Shown here in pieces: positions 20,067 through 28,525 of a DNA stretch of 64,000 nucleotides (positions are counted from its first letter, which is position 1; each line of letters opens with the position of its first letter). The stretch spans positions 1 to 64,000 of the forward strand of contig PLWV01000026.1 in assembly GCA_003153155.1 (NCBI GenBank), in the 5' to 3' direction. The notes beneath the pieces are model-generated. The model saw nothing but the letters and a program-made list of their open reading frames with translations. It did not search any database and was not told the origin of the DNA. Made by a program: the position numbers and the translations under genes. The DNA comes from Gallionella sp. Lineage in GTDB: Bacteria; Pseudomonadota; Gammaproteobacteria; Burkholderiales; Gallionellaceae.

Positions 20067-21854
20067 TCAATACCCCAACGCCCTGGCGCCCTGATAAAAC
20101 ACAAAACTCACCAGCCACGCCAGTCCCAGCGACCATGCGATGGACAGCGCGGTGAAGCTGGTCTGCTTGGATTCGCTTTGCAGGGTGGCGATGGTGGCGA
20201 GGCAGGGGGTGTAGAGCAGGGTGAACAGCATGAAGCTGTAGGCTTGCACCCAATCCAGTTGTTGACCGATTGCGCTGCCCAGCGCCGTGCCGCTCAAGCC
20301 GTAGATCACGGCGAGCGCACCGATGACGATTTCCTTGGCGATGAAGCCGAAGATCAGCGCGATGGTGAGTTGCTCGTTGATGCCTACTGGCGCAAAGAAC
20401 GGGTGCAGCGCGCCGCCTATCATGCCCGCCCAGGTGTCCGCGCTGGCGGGAGCGGCGGACAGCGGCAGGTGGGTGAGCAGCCAGACCAGCACCACGCCGG
20501 CGACGATGAATTTGGTGGCGCGACGCAGGAAGTGGCGCACTTCCAGCCAGCCGCGCAGTACCATCTGGCGTAGGGTGGGGAAACGGTAGGGCGGCAGTTC
20601 CAGTACGAACGGTTCGTTGTTTTTGAATTGGTGTTTGAATATCAGCGCGGTGAGTATCGCGCTGGCGAAGCTGAATAGGTACAGGCTGAACAGGACTATC
20701 GGTGCGGCCTTAGCCGAGAACAGCGCGGCGGTGAAGAAGATGAATACTTGCAGGCGCGCCGAGCACAGCGAGAACGGGATCACCAGCATGTTGAGCAGGC
20801 GCATGGCGCGCGAGCGCATCACGCGCGTGCCCATCAGCGCGGGGACGTTGCAGCCGAAGCCCATCAACAGCATGACGAAGCCGCGTCCGTCCAGCCCCAG
20901 GCGCGCCATCAGCGCGTCCATCAAGAATGCGGCGCGCGACAGATAGCCGCTGTCTTCCACCATCGCCATGAACAGGAAGAACAGCACGATGATGGGCACG
21001 AATGCCGCGACGGTGGCCACGCCGTTGTAGATGCCGTCCAACAGCAAGCCTTGCACGGCGTGCGGCAGGCTGCTCAACAGCGGGGCGAGTGCTACATTGC
21101 GCAACCAGGCGAACAGACCGGCGATGCCGGTTTGCAGCGGTTGGCCGAAAATAAAAATGCCCTGGAACAGCAGATACATGACGGCGAAGAAAATCGGCAG
21201 CCCCAGCCACGGATGCAGCATCACGCGGTCCAGTCTTTCGGTGAGGTTATCCGACAGCCGCGCGGGGACTTGCACGGTGTGTTGCAGCACGCGCGCCATT
21301 TCCGCTTCGATATGTTCGTCTTGTTCCAGCTGGCTGCGCAGATGTTCCGCCATGCCGGGCGTGGGGTAACGCAGGGCTTTGGTGATGGCTTGCAGGGCTT
21401 CCGGATAGCCGCTGCCATATTTTGCGCTAAGCAGGAAGATCGGCAGTTCCAGCAGCGCGGACATTTTTGCCACATCGACGCTGATGCCGAATTTCTTTGC
21501 TTCATCCGCCATGTTGAGCATTACCACGATGTTCATGTCGAGTTGCTTGAGTTGCAGCAACAAACTCATCTGGCGTTCGATCTGCGTGGTGTTGAGGATG
21601 ACCAGCGCGAGGTCGGGCACGTTGTCGTGCAAGAAGTGGCGCACCACTTGTTCATCATCGGAAAAGCCGTGCAGGTCATAGATGCCGGGCAGGTCGATGA
21701 TCTCCACCATGTCTGATCCGAGCAAAATCTTGCCGCTGAGCAGTTCGACGGTGATGCCCGGCCAGTTGCCGACGCGTGCTGCCCCGCCGGTCATGCGATT
21801 GAACAGCGTGGATTTGCCGGTGTTGGGCATGCCGAGCAAAGCGATACGTTTCAT
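20067..21854 (-). CDS. feoB: Ferrous iron transporter FeoB (short form)
   Basis: This 595-residue protein has an N-terminal G domain with GMPNTGKST (residues 8-16), the switch segment GNWPGITVE, and DLPGIYDL as G3. A helical domain and a membrane channel with two Gate-type repeats follow (LMGFGCNVPALMGTRVMRS; FIAKEIVIGALAVIYGL). It is shorter than E. coli FeoB (773 residues) but has the full set of core domains. It imports Fe(II) across the inner membrane. It overlaps feoA by 4 bp, so translation is coupled. No feoC is present. Confidence 0.94.
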   Translation of the reverse strand: MKRIALLGMPNTGKSTLFNRMTGGAARVGNWPGITVELLSGKILLGSDMVEIIDLPGIYDLHGFSDDEQVVRHFLHDNVPDLALVILNTTQIERQMSLLLQLKQLDMNIVVMLNMADEAKKFGISVDVAKMSALLELPIFLLSAKYGSGYPEALQAITKALRYPTPGMAEHLRSQLEQDEHIEAEMARVLQHTVQVPARLSDNLTERLDRVMLHPWLGLPIFFAVMYLLFQGIFIFGQPLQTGIAGLFAWLRNVALAPLLSSLPHAVQGLLLDGIYNGVATVAAFVPIIVLFFLFMAMVEDSGYLSRAAFLMDALMARLGLDGRGFVMLLMGFGCNVPALMGTRVMRSRAMRLLNMLVIPFSLCSARLQVFIFFTAALFSAKAAPIVLFSLYLFSFASAILTALIFKHQFKNNEPFVLELPPYRFPTLRQMVLRGWLEVRHFLRRATKFIVAGVVLVWLLTHLPLSAAPASADTWAGMIGGALHPFFAPVGINEQLTIALIFGFIAKEIVIGALAVIYGLSGTALGSAIGQQLDWVQAYSFMLFTLLYTPCLATIATLQSESKQTSFTALSIAWSLGLAWLVSFVFYQGARALGY

Positions 21855-22084
21855 AATTTTGCCACGCTGATTTTCGCCGCCTCACTGCGCCGCAGCAGGA
21901 TGTCAGTGGTGCCGATGCGCACTTGCAAGGGGCCGGAGAAGCTGGCTTTGCGGATTAGCTCGATTTGTTTGCCGGTGCGGAAACCCAAGGCGAGCAGGCG
22001 CAGGTGCAACGCTTCTTCGGCGTTTATCGAGACGATGGTGGCGAAGTCGCCGGGATGCAGCGCGGCTAGGGTTGTTGCAGGCAT
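21851..22084 (-). CDS. feoA: Ferrous iron transport protein A (FeoA)
   Basis: This 77-residue SH3-like cytoplasmic protein has LHPGDFATIVSINAEE and LLALGFRTGKQIELI typical of FeoA, and it assists FeoB. The stop codon overlaps the feoB start (ATGA-type). I see no convincing Fur box in the 140 bp upstream. Confidence 0.92.
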   Translation of the reverse strand: MPATTLAALHPGDFATIVSINAEEALHLRLLALGFRTGKQIELIRKASFSGPLQVRIGTTDILLRRSEAAKISVAKL

Positions 22085-22149
22085 GATGATGGCTAATTCA
22101 AGAATGCAGGCATTATTCCACAGCCGCCTGGTTTTTGTCGCGCAGCCCG

Positions 22150-22178
22150 TTGGGATGCGGCCTTAATTACGGTAGAAT
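22150..22178 (+). promoter_or_regulatory. Sigma-70-type promoter of dapA
   Basis: TTGGGA (22150-22155) and TAGAAT (22173-22178) are separated by 17 bp, placed 48 bp before the dapA start codon. Confidence 0.55.
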
Positions 22179-22225
22179 GCGACCTTTATTTTTCCGGCAA
22201 GCCCAGAGAGATGATTGAGGGAAAA

Positions 22226-23113
22226 ATGTTCAAAGGCAGTATTGTTGCGATCGTCACCCCGATGCATGAGGACGGCAGCCTCGACCTGGCGGCGTTCCGT
22301 GCGTTGATCGATTTTCACATTGCGCAGGGTACGGATGGCATCGTGGTGGTCGGCACGACCGGCGAATCGCCTACCGTGGATGTGGAAGAGCATGAGTTGT
22401 TGATCGCCGAGGCGGTGAAGCATGCCGCCAAGCGCATTCCCATCATCGCCGGAACCGGCGCGAACTCCACCAGGGAAGCTATCGAGCTGGCCGCTTTTTC
22501 GAAAAAGGCCGGCGCGGATGCTTCGCTGACGGTGGTTCCCTATTACAACAAGCCGACTCAGGAGGGCTTGTATCTGCACTTCAAGACCATCGCCGAGGCG
22601 GTGGACATGCCGCACCTTTTATACAACGTGCCGGGGCGTACCGTTGCCGATATGAGCAACGATACGGTGCTGCGACTGGCGCAGATTTCCAACATCGTCG
22701 GCATCAAGGACGCGACCGGCGACATCGAGCGCGGCAGCGATCTGTTGCAGCGCGCGCCGAAAGATTTTGCAGTGTATAGCGGCGATGATGCCAGCACGCT
22801 GGCGTTGATGTTGCTCGGCGCGCACGGCACGATTTCCGTGACAGCGAATGTCGCGCCCAGGCTGATGCACGAAATGTGTGTCGCCGCGCTGAACGGCGAA
22901 GTCGCCAAGGCGCGCGAAATAAATTTCCGCCTGCTTGGCTTGCATCGCAACCTGTTCGTCGAAGCCAACCCGATTCCGGTGAAGTGGGCGGTGGCACGCA
23001 TGGGTAAAATGAAAAACACGTTGCGCCTGCCGCTCACACCTTTGTCGCAATCCGCTCACGCGGTGGTCGAGGAAGCGATGCGTCAGGCCGGTGTGCTTTT
23101 AGGGTTCCCTTGA
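22226..23113 (+). CDS. dapA: 4-hydroxy-tetrahydrodipicolinate synthase
   Basis: This 295-residue class I aldolase condenses pyruvate and aspartate semialdehyde in the lysine/diaminopimelate pathway. Catalytic residues fall at the E. coli positions: Lys161 (GIKDATGD, Schiff base), Tyr133 (LLYNVPGRT), and the GTTGE loop near residue 43. The start at 22226 ([12 protein letters not shown]) follows a GAGGGA site. An ATG at 22211 would add five untypical residues. bamC follows after 31 bp, then an MBL hydrolase, an order common in betaproteobacteria. Confidence 0.96.
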   Translation: MFKGSIVAIVTPMHEDGSLDLAAFRALIDFHIAQGTDGIVVVGTTGESPTVDVEEHELLIAEAVKHAAKRIPIIAGTGANSTREAIELAAFSKKAGADASLTVVPYYNKPTQEGLYLHFKTIAEAVDMPHLLYNVPGRTVADMSNDTVLRLAQISNIVGIKDATGDIERGSDLLQRAPKDFAVYSGDDASTLALMLLGAHGTISVTANVAPRLMHEMCVAALNGEVAKAREINFRLLGLHRNLFVEANPIPVKWAVARMGKMKNTLRLPLTPLSQSAHAVVEEAMRQAGVLLGFP

Positions 23114-23144
23114 ACTAACTATGTTGTATAGCCGGAGAGAAACA

Positions 23145-24335
23145 ATGAAAGTTTTGCAAATCGGGATTTCCAGTGCGGTGCTGGTTTCGTTGTTAAGTTG
23201 CAGCACGCTTGGAGCCGACAGCAAGCGCATCGATTATGGCGCCGCTGCACTGCAAGTGCCCTCGCTGGAAGTGCCGCCGGATCTGACCATGCCCGGCGGC
23301 GAAGAACGCTACAAGATGCCACAGGGCGACGGTGAAACCCCTGTCCTGAGCACAGTCGAAGGGGTTGCGACTTATTCCGATTACAGCAAGGGTGGTGCCC
23401 AGAGCCGCACTGGCAGTGCGGTATTGCCGAAAGTGCAGGGCGTGCATATGGAGCGCAACAATGCTCAGCGTTGGCTGGTGATTAACGAGAAGGCAGAAAA
23501 CGTTTGGCCTGAGGTCAGGGCGTTCTGGCAGGAAATCGGACTGACCATCAGCAGCGAAGACCAGGCGGCAGGTGTGATGGAAACCGGTTGGGCAGAAAAT
23601 CGTGCCAGGATTCCGCAGGGTGTTTCTCACAATGGGTTTGACCAGGAGTTCAGCGATGCCCATTCAGCCGGTGAACGCGATCAATATCGTACGCGGCTGG
23701 AGCGCGGCGCCGAAGAACTTTTGGTCGGGCACCCGAAGGACGGTGTGAGTACAGAGGTGTATATCACCCATCGCGGTATCAAGCAGGAGTTTTCTGCAAC
23801 CAAGGGCACCTCCCAATGGGTAGCGCGTGCCAATGATCCGGAGCTGGAGGCGATCATGTTGCAACGTCTGATGGTGCGTTTCGGTGTCAACGAAACTAAG
23901 GCGGCCAGCGCGGTGGCAGCGACCAGCGCGGTAGCAGCAGCGGCCAGCGCAGCAACGCTCAACGCGTCCGAACCGGTGGGGCTGGCCAGTTTGCGAGAAG
24001 TTTCCGGCGGCAGCACCATCATCGTGGTGAACGATGCGTTCGACAGGTCCTGGCGTAAAGTGGGGTTGGCTATCGAAAGCGCGGGTCTGGCGGTGGAAGA
24101 CAAGGATCGCGAAAAGGGCACCTACTTCTTGCGTCCCGTTAAGCTCGAGAGCAGTTGGCTGGATAAGTTGATGTTCTGGAAGAGCAACGAGGATACCACC
24201 AGGCACTATCGCGTGAACGTCAAGGATGGCGGAACATCGTGCGAAGTGTCCATCATTGATCAGGACGGCGCAAGCAACAAGGTAAGCAAACAGATGCTTG
24301 AGGCGATCTACAAGAACATCAATCAGCAAATGTGA
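23145..24335 (+). CDS. bamC: Outer membrane assembly lipoprotein BamC with two repeat-derived inserts
   Basis: This 396-residue lipoprotein has a signal peptide and lipobox LLSC (Cys19). The N-terminal unstructured part contacts BamD (YGAAALQVPSLEVPPDL). Two helix-grip domains follow (about 100-240 and 285-396). The start at 23145 has GGAGAG upstream. Two short stretches look inserted: about residues 62-75 (ETPVLSTVEG, encoded by a CCTGTCCTGAG...TCGAAGG repeat) and about 186-200 (RGAEELLVGHPKDG, encoded by the GAAGAACTTTTGG-type module). Both keep the frame and sit in linkers. A Ala-rich stretch (about 250-275) links the two domains. Confidence 0.9.
   Translation: MKVLQIGISSAVLVSLLSCSTLGADSKRIDYGAAALQVPSLEVPPDLTMPGGEERYKMPQGDGETPVLSTVEGVATYSDYSKGGAQSRTGSAVLPKVQGVHMERNNAQRWLVINEKAENVWPEVRAFWQEIGLTISSEDQAAGVMETGWAENRARIPQGVSHNGFDQEFSDAHSAGERDQYRTRLERGAEELLVGHPKDGVSTEVYITHRGIKQEFSATKGTSQWVARANDPELEAIMLQRLMVRFGVNETKAASAVAATSAVAAAASAATLNASEPVGLASLREVSGGSTIIVVNDAFDRSWRKVGLAIESAGLAVEDKDREKGTYFLRPVKLESSWLDKLMFWKSNEDTTRHYRVNVKDGGTSCEVSIIDQDGASNKVSKQMLEAIYKNINQQM
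23330..23366. repeat. In-frame palindromic repeat in bamC
   Basis: ACCCCTGTCCTGAGC followed by CAGTCGAAGGGGTT forms an imperfect inverted repeat (AACCCCT-like ends). It resembles the TTCGACAGGCTCAGGAC-type repeat common in proteobacteria. A relative lies in mutS. Confidence 0.6.
23706..23745. repeat. In-frame GAAGAACTTTTGG module in bamC
   Basis: GCCGAAGAACTTTTGGTCGG followed by GCACCCGAAGGACGG is nearly identical to the modules at 3247 and 3398. Here it is read as coding sequence. Confidence 0.7.
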
Positions 24336-24342
24336 GCCGCTA

Positions 24343-25197
24343 ATGTCCATGCGTTTCTCGTCTTTGGGCAGCGGCAGCGAAGGCAACGCGCTGCTGGTTG
24401 CGGTCGGTACGAAAGGCTCTTGTCCGGGCACCCGTCAGACGCTAGTACTGATGGACTGCGGTTTTGGACTGCAGGACACCGTCTCGCGCCTGGCGCGTCT
24501 GGGCGTGTCTCCCGAGCAGTTGAGCGGCATCGTCGTCACCCATGAGCACGGCGATCACATCAGCGGCGTGGCGCGGCTGGCACGCAAATACAATCTGCCG
24601 GTTTGGCTTACACACGGGACGCTGCGCAGTATGGAAAACATTTGTCCGGGCACCCGCCGGACAAATGTTTTTCGTAGCACCCGCCAGGCGAAAGACTTTG
24701 CCGGCATTGCCAACATTCGGGAAATCGATCCCCAGCTGGCGTTCGTAATTGGTGACATTGAAATCATTCCCTATCCCGTTCCGCACGATGCCGCCGAGCC
24801 GGTGCAATTCGTTTTCAGCGATGGCGCGCGGCGACTGGGCGTATTGACCGATACCGGATGCAGTACGGCGCATATCGAACAGATGCTGAACGGTTGCCAC
24901 GCGCTGGTGTTGGAATGCAATCACGATATTGAAATGTTGATGAACGGTGATTACCCATACAGCCTGAAGCAGCGTGTGGGTGGTCGTTTCGGACATCTGA
25001 ACAATCAGGAATCTGCCGGCATTTTAGCCAGGCTGGATGTGAGTCGGTTGCAACACTTGATCGCCGCGCATCTCAGCCGCAGGAACAACACGCCGGAGCT
25101 TGCCGTGCGAGCGTTGAGTGCCGCGGCCATGTGTGAAGAAAGTTGGGTGGGAGTGGCAACGCAGGAAGAAGGATTTGCCTGGCGCGAAATTACCTGA
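24343..25197 (+). CDS. MBL-fold metallo-hydrolase (YycJ/WalJ-like) with repeat inserts
   Basis: This 284-residue protein has the metallo-beta-lactamase signature HxHxDH at residues 67-72 (THEHGDH). Further metal ligands are His in YPVPHDAAEP, Asp in TDTGCS and His near the end (IAAHLSRRNN). The start MRFSSLGSGSEGNALLV is the family N-terminus. Two extra stretches, residues 24-33 (KGSCPGTRQT) and about 98-116 (ENICPGTRRTNVFRSTRQ), come from the CCGGGCACCCG repeat. It lies 7 bp after bamC and is likely in the dapA-bamC operon. It ends at a bidirectional terminator. Confidence 0.88.
   Translation: MSMRFSSLGSGSEGNALLVAVGTKGSCPGTRQTLVLMDCGFGLQDTVSRLARLGVSPEQLSGIVVTHEHGDHISGVARLARKYNLPVWLTHGTLRSMENICPGTRRTNVFRSTRQAKDFAGIANIREIDPQLAFVIGDIEIIPYPVPHDAAEPVQFVFSDGARRLGVLTDTGCSTAHIEQMLNGCHALVLECNHDIEMLMNGDYPYSLKQRVGGRFGHLNNQESAGILARLDVSRLQHLIAAHLSRRNNTPELAVRALSAAAMCEESWVGVATQEEGFAWREIT
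24634..24674. repeat. Palindromic repeat read in frame in the MBL gene
   Basis: AAAACATTTGTCCGG (about 24637-24651) is followed after a short loop by its exact complement CCGGACAAATGTTTT. This is a 15-bp stem within coding sequence. A related CCGGGCACCCG unit lies at 24422-24440 in the same gene. Confidence 0.75.
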
Positions 25198-25228
25198 AAA
25201 TTGGGACGGTGGAAATAAAGATGGAAAT

Positions 25229-25256
25229 AAAAAAGCCGACTTGCGTCGGCTTTTTT
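25229..25256. terminator. Bidirectional terminator (MBL gene / small lipoprotein gene)
   Basis: A 12-bp stem (25229-25240 / 25245-25256) with loop TTGC begins with A6 and ends with T6. It lies between convergent genes. Confidence 0.9.
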
Positions 25257-25277
25257 ATTGCCTGAAGAGTAATTGGC

Positions 25278-25463
25278 TTACTTCTTCATTGCGTCAGCGG
25301 CAGCAGGAGCAGCAGCAGGAGCAGAAGCAGCATCTGGTGCAGCGACAGGAGCCGGAGCAGCAGGGGTAACAACAACTGCAACAGCAGGAGCTTCAGCAGC
25401 CTTTTGGCCGCAGGCGGTCAAAGCAAGAGCCAGCAGAGCAGTAACAAGAGCAATACGTTTCAT
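25278..25463 (-). CDS. Small Ala/Pro-rich lipoprotein
   Basis: This 61-residue protein starts at 25463 (MKRIALVTALLALALTAC) with AAGGA upstream and a lipobox LTAC. After the lipidated Cys the mature part is almost only Ala, Pro and Val (APVAAPDAASAPAAAP) and ends MKK. It is too short for an enzyme. It resembles small lipoproteins of unknown role in betaproteobacteria. Confidence 0.7.
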   Translation of the reverse strand: MKRIALVTALLALALTACGQKAAEAPAVAVVVTPAAPAPVAAPDAASAPAAAPAAADAMKK

Positions 25464-25590
25464 TTCGTGTTCCTTGAGAGTTTGAAGTTGAAATACACAA
25501 ATTTCCCTGATTTCTAATGAAGCCAAAATCAAAGGCGGCGCATTCTATCAGTTAAACAAAGGAAATCCAGCGGATATTCAGTTTTCTTTG

Positions 25591-26082
25591 CTATAACCCC
25601 AGCTTGGTAGAGGATATGGCCTGATGGGAAGCCGCCCACATCTCCATAAAGCGCGATTCCAGTGTGCGCGCCTTTTCCGGATCATGCTGTGCCAAAATGC
25701 CGCGCGGATCGTCGAAGTGGAAGCGACGCACATAATTTGTCTCGTCCGCGACGGAAAACGGCTCGGTGATGTGCTGCAGATTTTTGGGTGTCTGATGGAT
25801 GAACATGCCGGTGCCGAATTGGTGCAGCAGCATCATCATGCGCGGACATAGCGTGGATAAATAGTGCGTGTCATGGGCCAGTACGAACAGCCGATGGGCA
25901 GGGTTGGCGAGTAAAAAATTGCGCAGCGTTGTATACCGAGCTTCAGTGTTAAATCCCAAACCATCGAAATCTTTATCGAACATATACAGGTTGTGCTGCG
26001 CCAGTTTGCACAGCGTGTCTAGCGCGGCGATGTAGTCCACAATGCCGTCCAGCTTGGTGTGTTGCAACACATCGTCACTCAT
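25591..26082 (-). CDS. Conserved hypothetical protein (163 aa)
   Basis: I recognise no characterised family. The 163-residue sequence has no signal peptide or membrane segment. Visible features are YMFDKDFDGLGFNTEARYTTLRNFL at residues 33-57 and LFVLAHDTHYLSTLCPRMM, a pattern reminiscent of small phospholipase D-like folds but lacking an HKD motif. A C-terminal FHFDDPRGI segment follows. Coding appears real: good length, an ATG start and composition like its neighbours. It may share a transcript with the roxA-like gene upstream, although a repeat cluster of about 150 bp lies between them. Confidence 0.65.
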   Translation of the reverse strand: MSDDVLQHTKLDGIVDYIAALDTLCKLAQHNLYMFDKDFDGLGFNTEARYTTLRNFLLANPAHRLFVLAHDTHYLSTLCPRMMMLLHQFGTGMFIHQTPKNLQHITEPFSVADETNYVRRFHFDDPRGILAQHDPEKARTLESRFMEMWAASHQAISSTKLGL

Positions 26083-26145
26083 GATTCATCCCTAACGGGC
26101 ATGGCAAATATGCCGCCCTTGATTATGAAACCCGCCATGCCTGTT

Positions 26146-26296
26146 CCCTGATGGAACCACTGATGAGGCTACTAGCCATCTGACTAACCCAGCAAAAGAC
26201 GCTGGGCAAGTCATTGGTTATAGCCATTCGACTAGGCTATCAAAAGACGATAGCCAAGTCGCTGGTTATCCCGCAAGCGGGCGAGGGGGACAAGGA
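26146..26296. repeat. Two tandem hairpin repeats between roxA and the 25591 gene
   Basis: The first copy has outer stem TGACT/AGTCA and inner stem CCAGC/GCTGG. The second has CGACT/AGTCG and GGCTATC/GATAGCC around an AAAAGAC loop. A CCCGCAAGCGGGCGAGGGGG module follows, as beside the copy at 11030. Confidence 0.85.
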
Positions 26297-26323
26297 CTCG
26301 CTGCACGAGTTTTACTTTAAAGT

Positions 26324-27448
26324 TCAGACGGGAGAAATATAACCGTCCAGATACCATTGGTAAAGCAGTTCGATCAACTCAGCCGAACAGTCCTTCAAGG
26401 CTGGTGATTCGCGCCGGTCAGCCAGGCTGCGCAACAATAGGTAGTCACCTTCGCGTGCTTGATGAGCTTCGCCGTTCATAAAGATCCAACCGGCATGACA
26501 CAGCATCTGGCTTTTCAAGTCGAGTTTTACACCCTGCTTTTGTAGCGCTTGCCTGAATTTCGCCAGGCTCAACGGCCATTCCGGCGCGTCGAAGAAAATG
26601 TGCGGCTTGGGTTCGCTTAAATAGCAGCCGAGGAAATTTGCGATGTCTTCCTTGTCCCAGCGCACTTGTTTGATGGCTTGTTCCGCCTGATGCAACATCG
26701 CCGCACTGATTTCGGAAGGATGTTTCTGCGTCTTCAGATCGGGATCGGCGTACATGCCGTCCACTTCTATCCTGTCTTGCAAATACACCAGGAATTGCTC
26801 GGCCAGTTCCTGATAGGCGGGCGTGCGGAAGCCGATGGAATAAGACATGCAGTCGTCTTCGGCGATGCCGTTGTGAGCATAGTGCGGCGGCAGATACAGC
26901 ATGTCACCGGCTTCCAGCACCCATTCCTGCTCGACTCTGAAATCGCGCAGGATGCGTAGCGGTGCGCCTTCTATCAGGCTGCGATCCGCTTGCGCGGAAA
27001 TCTGCCAGCGGCGATGCCCCGATCCTTGCAGCAAAAATACGTCGTAGGAGTCAAAGTGCGGCCCAACCCCCCCGCCTTTGGGCGCATAGCTCACCATCAA
27101 ATCGTCCAGCCGCGCGTGGGGAATGAAAGCGAAATGTTTGAGCAGCGCGGCTGCTTCGGGAAGATAATGATTCACGCCCTGCACCAGCACCGTCCACTTG
27201 TCCTTGCCAAGGTTATCCAGGTCTTCCGGTTCAAACGGCGCCTGCAGCAATTCAAACTTGCCGCGTCGTTGCGTCACCAGGCGTGCCTGCACGTCTTCGG
27301 TACAGGCCAGAGCTATCAATTGCTGCGGGTCGATCAAACCAATGAATTGCGGGAAGGCCTGGCGAATCAGCAAGGGCTTTTTCTGCCAGTAATCGCGCAG
27401 GAATTCGTTAACGGTCAGCCCGCCGAGCAGGGAAAGTTTGGTTTTCAT
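26324..27448 (-). CDS. roxA: Ribosomal protein L16 arginine hydroxylase (RoxA/YcfD, JmjC-like cupin)
   Basis: This 374-residue 2-oxoglutarate/Fe(II) oxygenase belongs to the ribosomal oxygenase family that hydroxylates an arginine of uL16. Iron ligands are visible at His131 and Asp133 (GPHFDSYDVF) and His192 (PPHYAHNG). The N-terminal LTVNEFLRDYWQKKPLLIRQAF is typical of YcfD. A dimerisation and winged-helix C-terminal part follows. Length matches E. coli YcfD (373). Confidence 0.92.
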   Translation of the reverse strand: MKTKLSLLGGLTVNEFLRDYWQKKPLLIRQAFPQFIGLIDPQQLIALACTEDVQARLVTQRRGKFELLQAPFEPEDLDNLGKDKWTVLVQGVNHYLPEAAALLKHFAFIPHARLDDLMVSYAPKGGGVGPHFDSYDVFLLQGSGHRRWQISAQADRSLIEGAPLRILRDFRVEQEWVLEAGDMLYLPPHYAHNGIAEDDCMSYSIGFRTPAYQELAEQFLVYLQDRIEVDGMYADPDLKTQKHPSEISAAMLHQAEQAIKQVRWDKEDIANFLGCYLSEPKPHIFFDAPEWPLSLAKFRQALQKQGVKLDLKSQMLCHAGWIFMNGEAHQAREGDYLLLRSLADRRESPALKDCSAELIELLYQWYLDGYISPV

Positions 27449-27560
27449 TGCGCGGATTATAGCTGTCCAATGTCCGATATGGGTCCGATCTGGGCATGAC
27501 GAAAATTTTTTTATAACGTGACCGAAAAGTGTTTAAAATGCGGCACAGGGGGAAACATCA

Positions 27561-28040
27561 ATGCTATTTTTACAGCTTACTACCGGAATAGAAGCACCGC
27601 ACTTCGAGTTGCCGGATTCCGATATGCAGACTTTCAGTCTCGCATCACTGCAGGGCAAGAAAAATGTCGTGCTGTATTTTTATCCCAGGGACGACACGCC
27701 TGGCTGCACCATGGAAGCCAATGAGTTCAGCGAACTGGAACATGAGTTCAGCAAGCTGGACACTATCGTGATCGGTATCAGCCGCGATGATTGTTTAAGC
27801 CATGCGTCGTTTCGCGACAAGTATGGCCTGTCGGTATTGCTGCTCTCCGATCCCGATGCGCGTGTCTGCAAGCGCTATGGTGTGATGTATGAAAAAGAAG
27901 TTGATGGGCAAAAAAAATTGTCTATCAAACGCTCCACATTCGTGATCGATCAACACGGCAAATTGCGTCATGTCATGTACGGTGTGCAGGCACACGGACA
28001 TGCGCAGGAAATCCTTAATTTGATAAAGGAGCTGAAATGA
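27561..28040 (+). CDS. bcp: Peroxiredoxin (Bcp/PrxQ)
   Basis: This 159-residue thiol peroxidase has peroxidatic Cys49 in DTPGCTMEANEF. The resolving cysteine found five residues later in E. coli Bcp is replaced (EANEF), so it is a PrxQ of the 1-Cys or atypical type. YFYPRDDTPGCT and FRDKYGLSVLLLSDPD are family motifs. AGGGGGA precedes the ATG. It overlaps the following slyD gene by 4 bp. Confidence 0.92.
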   Translation: MLFLQLTTGIEAPHFELPDSDMQTFSLASLQGKKNVVLYFYPRDDTPGCTMEANEFSELEHEFSKLDTIVIGISRDDCLSHASFRDKYGLSVLLLSDPDARVCKRYGVMYEKEVDGQKKLSIKRSTFVIDQHGKLRHVMYGVQAHGHAQEILNLIKELK

Positions 28041-28525
28041 AAATCGCCAAAGACACGGTTGTTTCGCTGAACTACGAATTGTTCGATTCGACCGGCGAAT
28101 TGCTGGAAAAAGTCGAAGAGCAGATCAGCTACTTGCATGGCGGCTACGACGGCATTTTTCCACTGGTCGAAGAGGCACTGCATGGCAAAAGCATCGGCGA
28201 TAAATGCAGCGTTACCATGCAGCCCGATGACGCTTTCGGCGAATACGACCACAACTTGGTCGAAGTCGAGCCGCGCAGTTCATTCCCGAAAGAAGTCAGC
28301 GTCGGAATGCAATTCGAAGGCGCACCGGAGGCTTCAGATGATGATGATTTCTTGCTCTTCACCGTGGTGGAAGTGACCGACGACGAAGTGACGGTGGACG
28401 GCAATCACCCGCTGGCTGGCAAAACGCTGACTTTCAATTGCACCGTCACCGGTGTGCGCAAGGCTACCGCAGAGGAGTTGGAGCATGGGCATGTGCATGA
28501 AGAAGGCGTTGGCCACCTCCACTAA
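28037..28525 (+). CDS. slyD: FKBP-type peptidyl-prolyl isomerase SlyD
   Basis: This 162-residue cytoplasmic prolyl isomerase and chaperone has a split FKBP domain (LNYELFDSTGELLE; FPLVEEALHGKSIGD) interrupted by the IF domain (about residues 65-125). It ends in a His-rich metal-binding tail (HGHVHEEGVGHLH), as SlyD does in nickel handling. Start-stop overlap with bcp suggests cotranscription. A structured repeat element begins directly at the stop codon. Confidence 0.93.
   Translation: MKIAKDTVVSLNYELFDSTGELLEKVEEQISYLHGGYDGIFPLVEEALHGKSIGDKCSVTMQPDDAFGEYDHNLVEVEPRSSFPKEVSVGMQFEGAPEASDDDDFLLFTVVEVTDDEVTVDGNHPLAGKTLTFNCTVTGVRKATAEELEHGHVHEEGVGHLH

Noticed and set aside
22085..22149. Fur box before feoA.
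   Set aside because: No 19-bp GATAATGATAATCATTATC-like palindrome with acceptable match could be found in the upstream gap.
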